Of a stretch of DNA of 64,000 nucleotides, positions 1-7,605 are shown in pieces. This DNA comes from Olsenella uli (lineage in GTDB: Bacteria > Actinomycetota > Coriobacteriia > Coriobacteriales > Atopobiaceae). The position numbers were made by a program, and so were the translations under genes. The stretch spans positions 62,001 to 126,000 of the forward strand of contig NZ_JACJJK010000001.1 of assembly GCF_016899935.1 (NCBI RefSeq). The letters run 5' to 3'. Every line of letters begins with the position of its first letter. Positions within the stretch are counted from its first letter, which is position 1. Below the pieces are notes generated by a model. That model ran no database searches. It saw only the letters and a list, made by a program, of their open reading frames with translations, and was not told the origin of the DNA.

Positions 1-304
1 CACCTTCGAGACGCGCACGAGAAACACCTTCGACGTCAACGCGATCCCGGTCCTGCACCACCTCACCCACCTGCCCGTCGTCGGCGACCCAAGCCACGCC
101 ACGGGCTACACCCGCTACGTCCGCCCCGGCGCCTACGCCGCCGTGGCCGCCGGCGCCGACGCGCTGGAGATCGAGGTCCACTCCTGCCCCGCCGAGGCGT
201 GGTCGGACGGCGCCCAGGCGCTCACCCCCGACCAGTTCGCCGACGCCATGCGCCGCATCGCCCTCATCCGCGAGGCCGTGACCGCGTCCGTAGAGGAGGC
301 CTAG
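1..304 (+). CDS. aroF: DAHP synthase, C-terminal part (gene runs off the window start)
   Basis: 3-Deoxy-D-arabino-heptulosonate-7-phosphate synthase joins PEP and erythrose-4-phosphate, the first step of the shikimate pathway. Only the last 100 codons are present, in the frame ending at TAG 302-304. The visible part contains [10 protein letters not shown] followed by [14 protein letters not shown], the conserved strand and metal/substrate-binding region of the class that includes the AroA/AroF enzymes of Gram-positive bacteria, and then an ALEIEVH strand of the barrel. The TAG is directly followed by the GTG of tyrA, so the two genes are translationally linked. The 5' end, including any chorismate mutase or ACT regulatory domain, lies outside the window. 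Confidence 0.9.
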   Translation, partial: TFETRTRNTFDVNAIPVLHHLTHLPVVGDPSHATGYTRYVRPGAYAAVAAGADALEIEVHSCPAEAWSDGAQALTPDQFADAMRRIALIREAVTASVEEA

Positions 305-1189
305 GTGGCGGCCGAGAAGAACCAGGCGCCCGCACCGACCTACGTCGCGGGGCGCTGCGGCGTGGTGAGCCTCGGGCTCATGGGCGGCTCCTTCGCCAAG
401 GCCTTCGCCGCCGCCGGGGTCGAGGTCTTCGCCTGGAACCGCACGCGCTCCACGCTCGAGCTCGCCATGATCGAGACCGTGACCGGCGAGCTCGACGAGA
501 CGACGATCCCCACCTGCGAGCTCATCGTGCTCGCGGGCTACCCCGCCTCCACGGTTCAGTGGCTGGAGCGCTACGCGCCGCTCGTCTCGCCGGGCGCCAT
601 CGTGATCGACACCGTGGGCGTCAAGCGCGTCATCTGCGAGCGCTGCGAGCAGATCTGCGCGCCATACCCGTTCACCTTCGTGGGCTGCCACCCCATGGCC
701 GGCACGCAATACTCGGGCTTCGCCCGCGCGCGGGCCACGATGTTCAAGGGCGCCCCGATGGTCGTGGTGCCACCCGCGATGGACGACCTCGAGCGCGCCA
801 CGGTGCTCGAGCGCCTGAAGCGGCTCCTCGAGCCCTGCCAGTTCGGCAGCTTCACGCTGGCCACGGCGGACGAGCACGACCGCAACATCGCCTTCACCTC
901 GCAGCTCGCCCACGTGGTCTCCAACGCCTACGTGAAGAGCCCGACGGCCCGCGACCACCGGGGCTTCTCGGCGGGAAGCTACAAGGACCTCACCCGCGTG
1001 GCGCGCCTGAACGCGCCCATGTGGACCGAGCTCTTCCTGGACAACGCCGACTACCTCGGCGCGGAGCTGGACTGCATCATAGAGAACCTGACGGCCTACC
1101 GCGACGCCCTCGCGGCGCGCAACGCCGAGCGGCTCGAGGCCCTTCTCGCCGAGGGCGACCGCATCAAGAGAGAGATCGAGGGCAGGTAG
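305..1189 (+). CDS. tyrA: Prephenate dehydrogenase
   Basis: A 294-residue prephenate dehydrogenase (prephenate to 4-hydroxyphenylpyruvate, NAD(P)-dependent, tyrosine branch). A Rossmann glycine motif GLMGGSFAKAF lies near residues 23-33 and the family signature GCHPMAGTQYSGF near residues 123-135, containing the conserved histidine. The helical dimerisation region follows. There is no ACT domain, so feedback control may be weak or lie elsewhere. The GTG start at 305 immediately follows the aroF stop and is preceded by AGAGGAGG at 291-298 with good spacing. aroB starts 1 nt after the stop, which indicates a single operon. Confidence 0.93.
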   Translation: MAAEKNQAPAPTYVAGRCGVVSLGLMGGSFAKAFAAAGVEVFAWNRTRSTLELAMIETVTGELDETTIPTCELIVLAGYPASTVQWLERYAPLVSPGAIVIDTVGVKRVICERCEQICAPYPFTFVGCHPMAGTQYSGFARARATMFKGAPMVVVPPAMDDLERATVLERLKRLLEPCQFGSFTLATADEHDRNIAFTSQLAHVVSNAYVKSPTARDHRGFSAGSYKDLTRVARLNAPMWTELFLDNADYLGAELDCIIENLTAYRDALAARNAERLEALLAEGDRIKREIEGR

Positions 1190-1190
1190 C

Positions 1191-2264
1191 ATGCGACGGA
1201 TTCACGTGGACACCCTCTCGCGCCCCTATGACGTGCTCGTAGGCGCCGGGCTTCTCGACGAGCTCGGCCGGCACGTGTGCGAGACGCTCGGACGTCCCCG
1301 CTGCTGCGTGGTGACCGAGACCACCGTGGGCCCGCTCTACGCGGAGCGGGCCGAGGCGGCGCTCGCCGCAGCGGGCCTCGAGGTCGCGCCGCGCGTCACG
1401 TTCCCGGCCGGCGAGGCCCACAAGACGCTCGCCACGCTCGGCGGCATCCTCGAGGGGCTGGCCGCGCGCGAGCTCACCCGCGACGACGCCGTGGTCGCGC
1501 TCGGCGGCGGCGTCACCGGCGACATGGCCGGGCTCGCCGCAGCCCTCTACCTGCGCGGCATTGCCGTCGTGCAGGTGCCCACGTCGCTGCTCGCCATGGT
1601 CGACTCCTCCGTGGGCGGCAAGACGGCCGTGGACCTGCCCTCGGGCAAGAACCTCGTCGGCGCGTTCTGGCAGCCCTCCCTCGTCGTGGCCGACGTGCGG
1701 ACGCTCTCGACCGTCCCCGCCAATCTCTTCCGCGACTCCTGCGGCGAGGTGGTCAAGCACGCCGTCCTCGCCGACGCCGCGCTGCTCGACGAGCTCAGCG
1801 AGCGGCCCCTCACCGGGGGCGTCAACGAGGGGCGCCTCGCCGACGTCGTCGCCCGCAACGTGGAGATCAAGCGCGACGTGGTGAGCGCCGACGAGCGCGA
1901 GCGGGGCCTGCGCCAGACGCTCAACCTTGGCCACACGCTCGGCCACGCGATCGAGGCGGCGAGCGACTTCGCGCTCGGGCACGGCTCGTGCGTGGCGGCC
2001 GGCCTCTGCCTTATCGCGCGCGCCTCGTCGGCGCGGGGCTGGTGCTCGCCCGAGACGGCGGCGCGCATCGTGCGCTGCGTCGAGGCGCACGGCCTGCCGA
2101 CCGGCACCGACCTGCCCGCCGGCACGCTCATGCGCTACGTCGCCCACGACAAGAAGCGCCACGGGGACGGTGTGAACGTCGTGGTGCCGCGCGAGGTCGG
2201 CCGCTGCGAGGTGCGCCGCCTCGGCCTCGACGACCTGCGCGACCTGATCGAGCTCGGCCGCTGA
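1191..2264 (+). CDS. aroB: 3-Dehydroquinate synthase
   Basis: A 357-residue AroB that converts DAHP to 3-dehydroquinate using NAD and a divalent metal. The glycine-rich NAD-binding stretch GGGVTGDMAG is near residue 105, followed by the DSSVGGKTAVDLPSGKN loop. The metal-binding region LNLGHTLGHAIE near residue 245 and HDKKRHGD near 321 are intact. The length matches the family. The ATG sits 1 nt after the tyrA stop. It is the last gene of the first block of the aro operon, because a 1.6-kb insertion-like module separates it from aroA. Confidence 0.96.
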   Translation: MRRIHVDTLSRPYDVLVGAGLLDELGRHVCETLGRPRCCVVTETTVGPLYAERAEAALAAAGLEVAPRVTFPAGEAHKTLATLGGILEGLAARELTRDDAVVALGGGVTGDMAGLAAALYLRGIAVVQVPTSLLAMVDSSVGGKTAVDLPSGKNLVGAFWQPSLVVADVRTLSTVPANLFRDSCGEVVKHAVLADAALLDELSERPLTGGVNEGRLADVVARNVEIKRDVVSADERERGLRQTLNLGHTLGHAIEAASDFALGHGSCVAAGLCLIARASSARGWCSPETAARIVRCVEAHGLPTGTDLPAGTLMRYVAHDKKRHGDGVNVVVPREVGRCEVRRLGLDDLRDLIELGR

Positions 2265-2292
2265 CGAGCCGACGTTCTTCTCGCCCGCCCGT

Positions 2293-2435
2293 AGGTTGTG
2301 CGCACGCGCCGAGGTTGTGCGCACGCTGGAAGGGTATGCGCACCGGTGCGTTTCCTATATCCGCAGCTAGATGACCTGTCGAGAAAAACCTGCCGCCGCA
2401 ACCGTGCGCATAACCTCAGCGCGTGCGCATAACCT
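2293..2435. repeat. Palindromic element, left copy (19-bp period units)
   Basis: Three AGGTTGTGCGCAC-like units begin at 2293, 2312 and 2331, exactly 19 bp apart. After a central segment, two inverted units (GTGCGCATAACCT) begin at 2404 and 2423, also 19 bp apart, so the whole element is an imperfect palindrome. Its reverse complement matches 3627-3769 at the same length, with roughly 85-88% identity by eye. The pair brackets the nuclease-like gene. Confidence 0.85.
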
Positions 2436-2640
2436 TCTCGGCTTGGGCGAGACCAGGGCAGACCACGTCGGACAAGGCCAAGCCAGCACGTTTTCCCGCT
2501 GAGCCCGGACCGGGCCGCCTGCGGCAGAAACGGCGCCGCCCACGAACTCGTCGTCCGCCCCGCACGCGCCTCATGAGCCCCTGAGCTGCGACAGAATGCC
2601 AGCTGCAAGTCGGCGGCAATGTCGCGCGAGCACCGATTCC

Positions 2641-2646
2641 TATAGT
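2641..2646 (+). promoter_or_regulatory. Candidate -10 (TATAGT), leaderless start
   Basis: TATAGT ends 7 nt before the ATG at 2654. Initiation at the usual distance would fall on or next to the start codon, which would explain the absence of a Shine-Dalgarno sequence. No good -35 hexamer is visible. Confidence 0.45.
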
Positions 2647-2653
2647 GGGTCCC

Positions 2654-3601
2654 ATGATTACCGTCGATGACAGATCCGCCCTGGCGCGCTGGTCGGAGCC
2701 CGGGCTCGGACAGCGGCTCGGGAGCCCCGTCTGCCCGCCCGTCCCCTGGCAGACGGACGGGGCCAGCGTTCGCGACGAGGCCGTCCTCCGGGCGGCGCAG
2801 CTCGCGGCGACGCCGGAGCACCCCCTCCACGTCCTCGTGTCCGACCCGGCCAGGCGCATCCGGCTCCCCGGCGTGATCTCGCACGTGTGGTCGACCGAGC
2901 TCCCCGATGGGGCGCTCCTGCGGCTGACCCCGGAGGTCCTCATCGTCTCCCCGAGCTTCTGCCTGCAGAACATCTCCGCCCGGAGCGACGAGGTCGTCGC
3001 GGCCGTAGCCGCGATGGAGATCTGCGGCTCCTACGGCAGGTCGGCCGGCGCCCCGGACGGGTTCTACAAGCGGGCGCCCCTCGAGACCGTCGAACATCTG
3101 CGGGAGCACTTCGCGGCGACCCACAGCCACGGGGCGAGAAGGGCGCGCGTCGCCGTGGCCCACGTGGTCCCGGGGTCGCGCTCCCCCATGGAGACCGTCG
3201 TCGTCCTGCTCTTCACCCTTCCCGTCTCGCTCGGCGGCTGCGGTCTGCCCGCCCCTGAGCTCAACGCCCGGATCGAGATTCCGACCAGCCTGCGCGCCGC
3301 GCTCGGGAAGCCCTACGTGGTGGTCGACCTCTGCTGGACAGACCGCCGCGTCATCCTGGAGTACGACAGCTACCTCTGGCACTCGAGCGCCCGCGCGGTC
3401 GACTCGGACAGCACCCGCAACGAGGGGCTGCGCGACGAGGGCTGGATGGTGCGCTCCGTGACTGCGGGGATGCTCTCCAACGATGCGATGCGTCGCGAGC
3501 TCGTCGCAAAGGTGACGGCGCGCTTCGGACGGGCGCTTCTGGCCACGGAGGCCTTCGACCGGCTGCAGCACGACCTCGTGCACCGCCTGCTGCGCTGCTA
3601 G
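2654..3601 (+). CDS. DUF559-type PD-(D/E)XK nuclease-like protein
   Basis: A 315-residue protein of unproven function. The C-terminal third has the layout of the DUF559/Vsr-like nuclease fold: VVVDLCW, then ILEYDSYLWH, then an SDSTRNEGLRDEGW segment that resembles the family's R-D-x-x-L-x-x-x-G-W motif. An Asp and a Glu sit at PD-(D/E)XK positions, but the usual Lys is not obvious. The N-terminal two thirds resemble actinobacterial 'endonuclease domain-containing' proteins and include a GSRSPMET segment. A GTG at 2645 is the alternative start; I prefer ATG 2654 because of the -10 spacing. The gene and two flanking inverted palindromic elements interrupt an otherwise tight aro operon, which suggests insertion. 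Related DUF559 proteins occur near AbiEi-like antitoxins, but no partner gene is present here. Confidence 0.75.
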   Translation: MITVDDRSALARWSEPGLGQRLGSPVCPPVPWQTDGASVRDEAVLRAAQLAATPEHPLHVLVSDPARRIRLPGVISHVWSTELPDGALLRLTPEVLIVSPSFCLQNISARSDEVVAAVAAMEICGSYGRSAGAPDGFYKRAPLETVEHLREHFAATHSHGARRARVAVAHVVPGSRSPMETVVVLLFTLPVSLGGCGLPAPELNARIEIPTSLRAALGKPYVVVDLCWTDRRVILEYDSYLWHSSARAVDSDSTRNEGLRDEGWMVRSVTAGMLSNDAMRRELVAKVTARFGRALLATEAFDRLQHDLVHRLLRC

Positions 3602-3626
3602 GGCGCGGTTCTTCTCGCCTGCCCGC

Positions 3627-3769
3627 AGGTCGTGCGCACGCGCGGAGGTTATGCGCACGGTTCCGGCGGGCGGTCTTTCTCGCCAGGCTATCTAGCTGCG
3701 AATATAGGAAACGCACCTGTGCGCACACCCTTCGAACGTGCGCATAACCTCGGCACGTGCGCATAACCT
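3627..3769. repeat. Palindromic element, right copy (inverted relative to the left copy)
   Basis: Two forward units begin at 3627 and 3646 and three inverted units at 3719, 3738 and 3757, each set at exactly 19-bp spacing. Read in reverse complement it has the same unit count, order and 143-bp length as 2293-2435, including the shared central segment around TTTCCTATAT. A GGTTCTTCTCGCC motif (3607-3619) lies just outside it. Confidence 0.85.
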
Positions 3770-3878
3770 AGATCGAAAGCGTTTCTCGCCTGTGACGGGA
3801 GGAGCGCCCCGAGCGCCTTCGTCGCGCCGCCGCGGTAGCATAGACGGGATTCATCGTTCAACGAGAAGGACAGGCAGC

Positions 3879-5198
3879 TTGAACATCACCGTACATCCTG
3901 GCCCCCTCGGCGGCGAGCTCGACGCGCCGTCCTCGAAGTCGGAGGCGCACCGCGCGCTCATCTGTGCCGCGTTCGCCCCCGGCACGACGGACCTCGCCTG
4001 CTCGACCACCTCGGCGGACATCGACGCCACCGTCTCGTGCCTCGAGTCCCTCGGCGCGCGCGTCGCCCGCACCCGGACGGGGTTCCGCGTGCGGCCCGTC
4101 CCCGGCTCCTCCGCGACCGACAACCTGCCCGAGCCCGCCCGCGACGCGACGCTCGACTGCGGCGAGTCCGGCTCCACGCTCCGCTTCCTGCTGCCCGTCG
4201 TCTGCGCGCTCGGCTGTGGCGCCTCGCTCGTCGGGCACGGGCGGCTGCCGCAGCGCCCACTCTCGCCCCTCTACGAGCAGCTCGTCGAGCACGGCGCCGC
4301 GCTCTCGCCCCAGGGGTCGAGCCCGCTCGTCGTGCGCGGCCGCGTCCGCGCCGGCCGCTTTGAGCTCGCCGGCAACGTCTCGTCCCAGTACGTGAGCGGC
4401 CTGCTGCTCGCCGCGCCGCTGTTGCGCGCGCCCGTCGAGGTGGTCGTCAGCGAGCCGGTCGAGTCCCGGCCCTACATCGAGATCACCCTCTCCGTGCTGC
4501 GCCGCTTTGGCGTCGAGGTCTCCCGCTCGCGCGGGTGCGACGCTGCGGGCAACCCGGCGCTCGTCTACGACGTCGCCGCCTCGGACGGCCTCTCGTCCCC
4601 CGGCTCGTTCGCGGTCGGCGGGGACTGGTCGAACGCCGCGTTCTGGCTCGTCGCCGGCGCGCTCGGCGAGCGCGGCGTCGCCGTGCGCGGCCTCGACGCC
4701 GGGAGCGCCCAGGGCGACCGCACCATCCTCGCCGCGCTCTCGCTGCTCGGGGCCCATGTCCTGCGCACCCCCTCCGGCGCCGCCGTGCGCCCGGCCGAGC
4801 TCAGGGGCGCGCGGCTCGACGTCAGCGACTGCCCCGACCTCGTCCCGCCGCTCGCCGCAGCGGCGGCGTTCGCCGAGGGGACGACGCGCATCACCGGCGC
4901 CGCGCGCCTGCGCCTCAAGGAGTCCGACCGCATCGAGACCGTCTCAGCCGCGCTGCGCGCGCTCGGCGCCGTCGTGGAGACGGACGACGACGGTCTCTCC
5001 GTCACGGGGGCGCCCGCCCTGCGCGGCGGCACCGTCGACGCCGCCAACGACCACCGCATCGCGATGATGGCGGCGGTGCTCGCCACGCGCTGCCAGAACC
5101 CGACCACCATCCTCGGCGCCGAGTGCGTCGAGAAGTCCTACCCGCGCTTCTTCGAGGACCTCGAGCGCCTCGGGGGCCGCGTCGAAAAGGAGGCATGA
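3879..5198 (+). CDS. aroA: 3-Phosphoshikimate 1-carboxyvinyltransferase (EPSP synthase)
   Basis: A 439-residue EPSP synthase (shikimate-3-phosphate plus PEP). Landmarks are DAPSSKSEAHRALI near the N-terminus (phosphate-binding Lys), CGESGSTLRFLLP (the counterpart of the GNAGTAxR loop), LRLKESDRIE and NDHRIAMMAAV near the C-terminus. The start is TTG 3879: the protein reads NITVHPG immediately after it, and AAGGA at 3866-3870 is well placed, whereas upstream ATGs in frame lie inside the palindromic element. The stop TGA overlaps the start of aroC. It is the first gene after the inserted module, so it probably has its own promoter in 3770-3878. Confidence 0.93.
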   Translation: MNITVHPGPLGGELDAPSSKSEAHRALICAAFAPGTTDLACSTTSADIDATVSCLESLGARVARTRTGFRVRPVPGSSATDNLPEPARDATLDCGESGSTLRFLLPVVCALGCGASLVGHGRLPQRPLSPLYEQLVEHGAALSPQGSSPLVVRGRVRAGRFELAGNVSSQYVSGLLLAAPLLRAPVEVVVSEPVESRPYIEITLSVLRRFGVEVSRSRGCDAAGNPALVYDVAASDGLSSPGSFAVGGDWSNAAFWLVAGALGERGVAVRGLDAGSAQGDRTILAALSLLGAHVLRTPSGAAVRPAELRGARLDVSDCPDLVPPLAAAAAFAEGTTRITGAARLRLKESDRIETVSAALRALGAVVETDDDGLSVTGAPALRGGTVDAANDHRIAMMAAVLATRCQNPTTILGAECVEKSYPRFFEDLERLGGRVEKEA

Positions 5199-6313
5199 TG
5201 CCGTCCACGCTCGGAACCGCGCTCCGCGTCACCGTCTTCGGACAGTCCCACTCCCCCGCCGTCGGCTGCGTCGTGGAGGGGCTGCCCGCCGGCATGCCCG
5301 TCGACCTCGATGCGCTCGCCGCCTTCGTCGCCCGACGGGCGCCGGGGTCCGACCCCTGGAGCACCCCGCGCAAGGAGCCGGACGAGCCCCGCGTCGTCTC
5401 CGGCCTCAACCCGCGCGGCGAGACCTGCGGCGCGCCGCTCGCCGCGATCATCGAGAACACCAACACGCGCTCGCAGGACTACAACAACCTGCTCGCGGTC
5501 CCGCGGCCCGGTCACGCCGACTTCACCGCCTGGGCCAAGTGGCACGGCGCCCAGGACGTCCCCGGCGGCGGGCACTTCTCGGGACGCCTCACGGCGGCGC
5601 TCTGCGTGGCGGGCGGCCTCGCGCTGCAGTGGCTCGAGCGGCAGGGCGTCACCGTGCGCGCGCACGTGGCGGAGCTCGCGGGCATCGAGGACACGCCCTT
5701 CTCGGCCCTCGACAACTCCCCCGCCGCACGCGAGGAGCTCGCGGCGCAGATGGCCGCCCTCGCCGACGGCCGGCGCGTGGCGACCATCGACGCCGACGCC
5801 GGCGCGCGCATGGTCGAGGCCGTGCTCGACGCCCGCTCGCACAAGGACACGCTCGGCGGCATCGTCGAGTGCGTCGCCACCGGGCTTCCCGCCGGCGCGG
5901 GCTCGCCGATGTTCGACGGCGTGGAGAACGTCCTCGCGCGCGACCTCTTTGGCATCCCCTCGGTCAAGGGCGTGGAGTTCGGGCGCGGGTTCGCGGTCGC
6001 GCGGATGCGCGGCACCCAGAACAACGACCCCTACGAGGTGCGCGACGGCGCCTGCGTGCCGCGCACCAACAACGCCGGCGGCATCCTCGGCGGCATCACC
6101 ACCGGCGCGCCCGTCCTCGTGCGCTGCGCGTTCAAGCCCATCTCCAGCATCATGATGGACCAGCAGTCGGTCGACCTCACCACGATGGAGCCGGCCACCC
6201 TGCGCGTTCACGGCCGCCACGACACCACGGCCGTCCTGCGCGCGGTCCCCGTGGTCGAGGCGGTCTGCGCGCTCGGCCTCGCGGACGTCCTGCTCGGCTG
6301 GCCGGCTGAGTAG
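5198..6313 (+). CDS. aroC: Chorismate synthase
   Basis: A 371-residue FMN-dependent chorismate synthase that completes the common aromatic pathway. Visible signatures are FGQSHSPAVGCVVEGLP at the N-terminus, the RRAPGSDPWSTPRKEPD segment, the GGGHFSGRLTAALCVAGG region and the C-terminal RCAFKPISS segment. AAGGAGG at 5187-5193 gives the best spacing to the second of two adjacent ATGs (5198); the first is at 5195. The coding sequence overlaps the aroA stop by 1 nt, so translation is coupled. A long perfect hairpin follows the stop. Confidence 0.95.
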   Translation: MPSTLGTALRVTVFGQSHSPAVGCVVEGLPAGMPVDLDALAAFVARRAPGSDPWSTPRKEPDEPRVVSGLNPRGETCGAPLAAIIENTNTRSQDYNNLLAVPRPGHADFTAWAKWHGAQDVPGGGHFSGRLTAALCVAGGLALQWLERQGVTVRAHVAELAGIEDTPFSALDNSPAAREELAAQMAALADGRRVATIDADAGARMVEAVLDARSHKDTLGGIVECVATGLPAGAGSPMFDGVENVLARDLFGIPSVKGVEFGRGFAVARMRGTQNNDPYEVRDGACVPRTNNAGGILGGITTGAPVLVRCAFKPISSIMMDQQSVDLTTMEPATLRVHGRHDTTAVLRAVPVVEAVCALGLADVLLGWPAE

Positions 6314-6321
6314 GCTTGCAC

Positions 6322-6423
6322 GCCGCGTCGGACCGGCCGACCGGGTCCGCCGCGAGTTCTTGCCGAGCGTCCTTCTCGGCAAGCTGTTTGAGCGCCGGAC
6401 CCGGTCGGCCGGTCCGACGCGGC
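6322..6423. repeat. Conserved-core hairpin, copy 1
   Basis: Arms 6322-6349 and 6396-6423 are perfect 28-nt reverse complements. They enclose a 46-nt core (6350-6395) that contains an inner 9-bp stem, CTTGCCGAG (6359-6367) with CTCGGCAAG (6375-6383), and loop CGTCCTT. The core recurs at 41642-41687, 50458-50501 (other strand) and 50580-50627, while the arm sequences differ in every copy. Confidence 0.9.
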
Positions 6424-6452
6424 ACGTTACCGGTACGTACGAAAGGCAGCAC

Positions 6453-7604
6453 ATGGCAGAGCTCTCTGACCTCAGACGGCGAATCGACGAGATAGACTCC
6501 CGGATCTTCGAGCTCTTCGCGGAGCGTACAACGGTCGCGGAGGAGGTCGCGGCCTACAAGCGCGAGAGCGGGATGCGGATCTTCGACCCAGCTCGCGAGC
6601 GCGCCAAGGTCGCCGACGCCGCCGAGCACGTGCCCGAGGACCTGGCCACCTACGCCCAGGTCATGATGGAGCTCCTCATGGAGGCATCTCGGGCGCGGCA
6701 GCACGAGCTTCTCGACGACACCGCCGACGACGCCGCGCTGCGAGCCATCGCCGCCGCACGCCAGCGGACTCCCGAGCTCTTCCCGCCGTCGGCTCGCGTC
6801 TCCTGCCAGGGTGTGGAGGGCGCCTACTCCCAGATCGCGGCCGAGAAGATCTTCCGCCGGCCCACCATCTCCTACGCACCGACCTTCGACGGCGTCTTCC
6901 GCGCCGTGGGACAGGGCCTCGCGCGCTACGGCGTCATCCCGTTCGAGAACTCCACGGCCGGCTCCGTCCGCCAGGTGTTCGACCTCATGATGGAGAACTC
7001 GTTCCACATCGTCCGCACCACCCGCGTGAAGGTCGACCACAACCTCCTCGCCAACCCGGGAGCACGCCTCTCCGAAATCCGGGACATCTACAGCCACGAG
7101 CAGGCGATCGGCCAGTGCGCGGAGTTCCTCTCCGGCCTGCCGGACGTTCGGGTGCACGTCTGCGAGAACACCGCCGTCGCCGCCGAGCGCGTCGCCGAGT
7201 CGGGCCGGACGGACGTGGCGGCGCTGTCATCCTTGCCGTGCGCGGACCTCTACGGCCTCGACGTGCTCTCCTCGAGCGTCCAGGACCGCGACAACAACTA
7301 CACGCGCTTCGCATGCATCTCCCGCGACCTGGAGATCTATCCCGGGGCTGACCGCACCTCGCTCATGATCGTGCTCCCCCACGAGCCCGGCTCGCTCTAC
7401 AAGCTGCTCGCCAAGTTCTACGCGCTCGACATCAACCTCCTCAAGCTCGAGAGCCGCCCCATCCCCGAGCGTGACTTCGAGTTCATGTTCTACTTCGAGC
7501 TCGACTGCCCCGTCGCCGCCCCGGAGTTTTCCTCCCTCATGGCGACGATCGGCGGGCTCTGCCAGGAGTGCCGCTACCTCGGCAGCTACGCGGAGGTGCT
7601 CTAG
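6453..7604 (+). CDS. pheA: Bifunctional chorismate mutase / prephenate dehydratase (P-protein)
   Basis: A 383-residue P-protein that converts chorismate to phenylpyruvate. Residues about 5-90 form an AroQ-type chorismate mutase helix bundle (LRRRIDEIDSRIFELFAER, then VAAYKRESGM). Residues about 112-290 are prephenate dehydratase, with VSCQGVEGAYSQ at its start, PFENSTAGSV and the catalytic NNYTRF motif. The C-terminal ACT domain (HEPGSLYKLLAKF, then ESRPIPERDFEF) probably binds Phe for feedback inhibition. ATG 6453 follows GAAAGG with normal spacing. The conserved-core hairpin lies 29 nt upstream; no leader peptide rich in Phe codons was found. Confidence 0.95.
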   Translation: MAELSDLRRRIDEIDSRIFELFAERTTVAEEVAAYKRESGMRIFDPARERAKVADAAEHVPEDLATYAQVMMELLMEASRARQHELLDDTADDAALRAIAAARQRTPELFPPSARVSCQGVEGAYSQIAAEKIFRRPTISYAPTFDGVFRAVGQGLARYGVIPFENSTAGSVRQVFDLMMENSFHIVRTTRVKVDHNLLANPGARLSEIRDIYSHEQAIGQCAEFLSGLPDVRVHVCENTAVAAERVAESGRTDVAALSSLPCADLYGLDVLSSSVQDRDNNYTRFACISRDLEIYPGADRTSLMIVLPHEPGSLYKLLAKFYALDINLLKLESRPIPERDFEFMFYFELDCPVAAPEFSSLMATIGGLCQECRYLGSYAEVL

Positions 7605-7605
7605 C

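Larger units (their letters stand above)
2265..2653. other. Intergenic spacer with left palindromic element
   Basis: This 389-bp gap has no credible reading frame. It contains a CGTTCTTCTCGCC motif at 2273-2285, the 143-bp palindromic element at 2293-2435 (listed separately), about 200 bp without recognisable structure, and a candidate promoter at its right end for the DUF559 gene. Confidence 0.7.

Noticed and set aside
2654-3601. Toxin-antitoxin pair (AbiE-like)
   Set aside because: Only one gene lies between the repeats; no second small gene or nucleotidyltransferase motif is visible.
6314-6452. Classical Phe attenuator in front of pheA
   Set aside because: No short leader frame with Phe codons; the hairpin core recurs at unrelated loci and has no terminator T-run.
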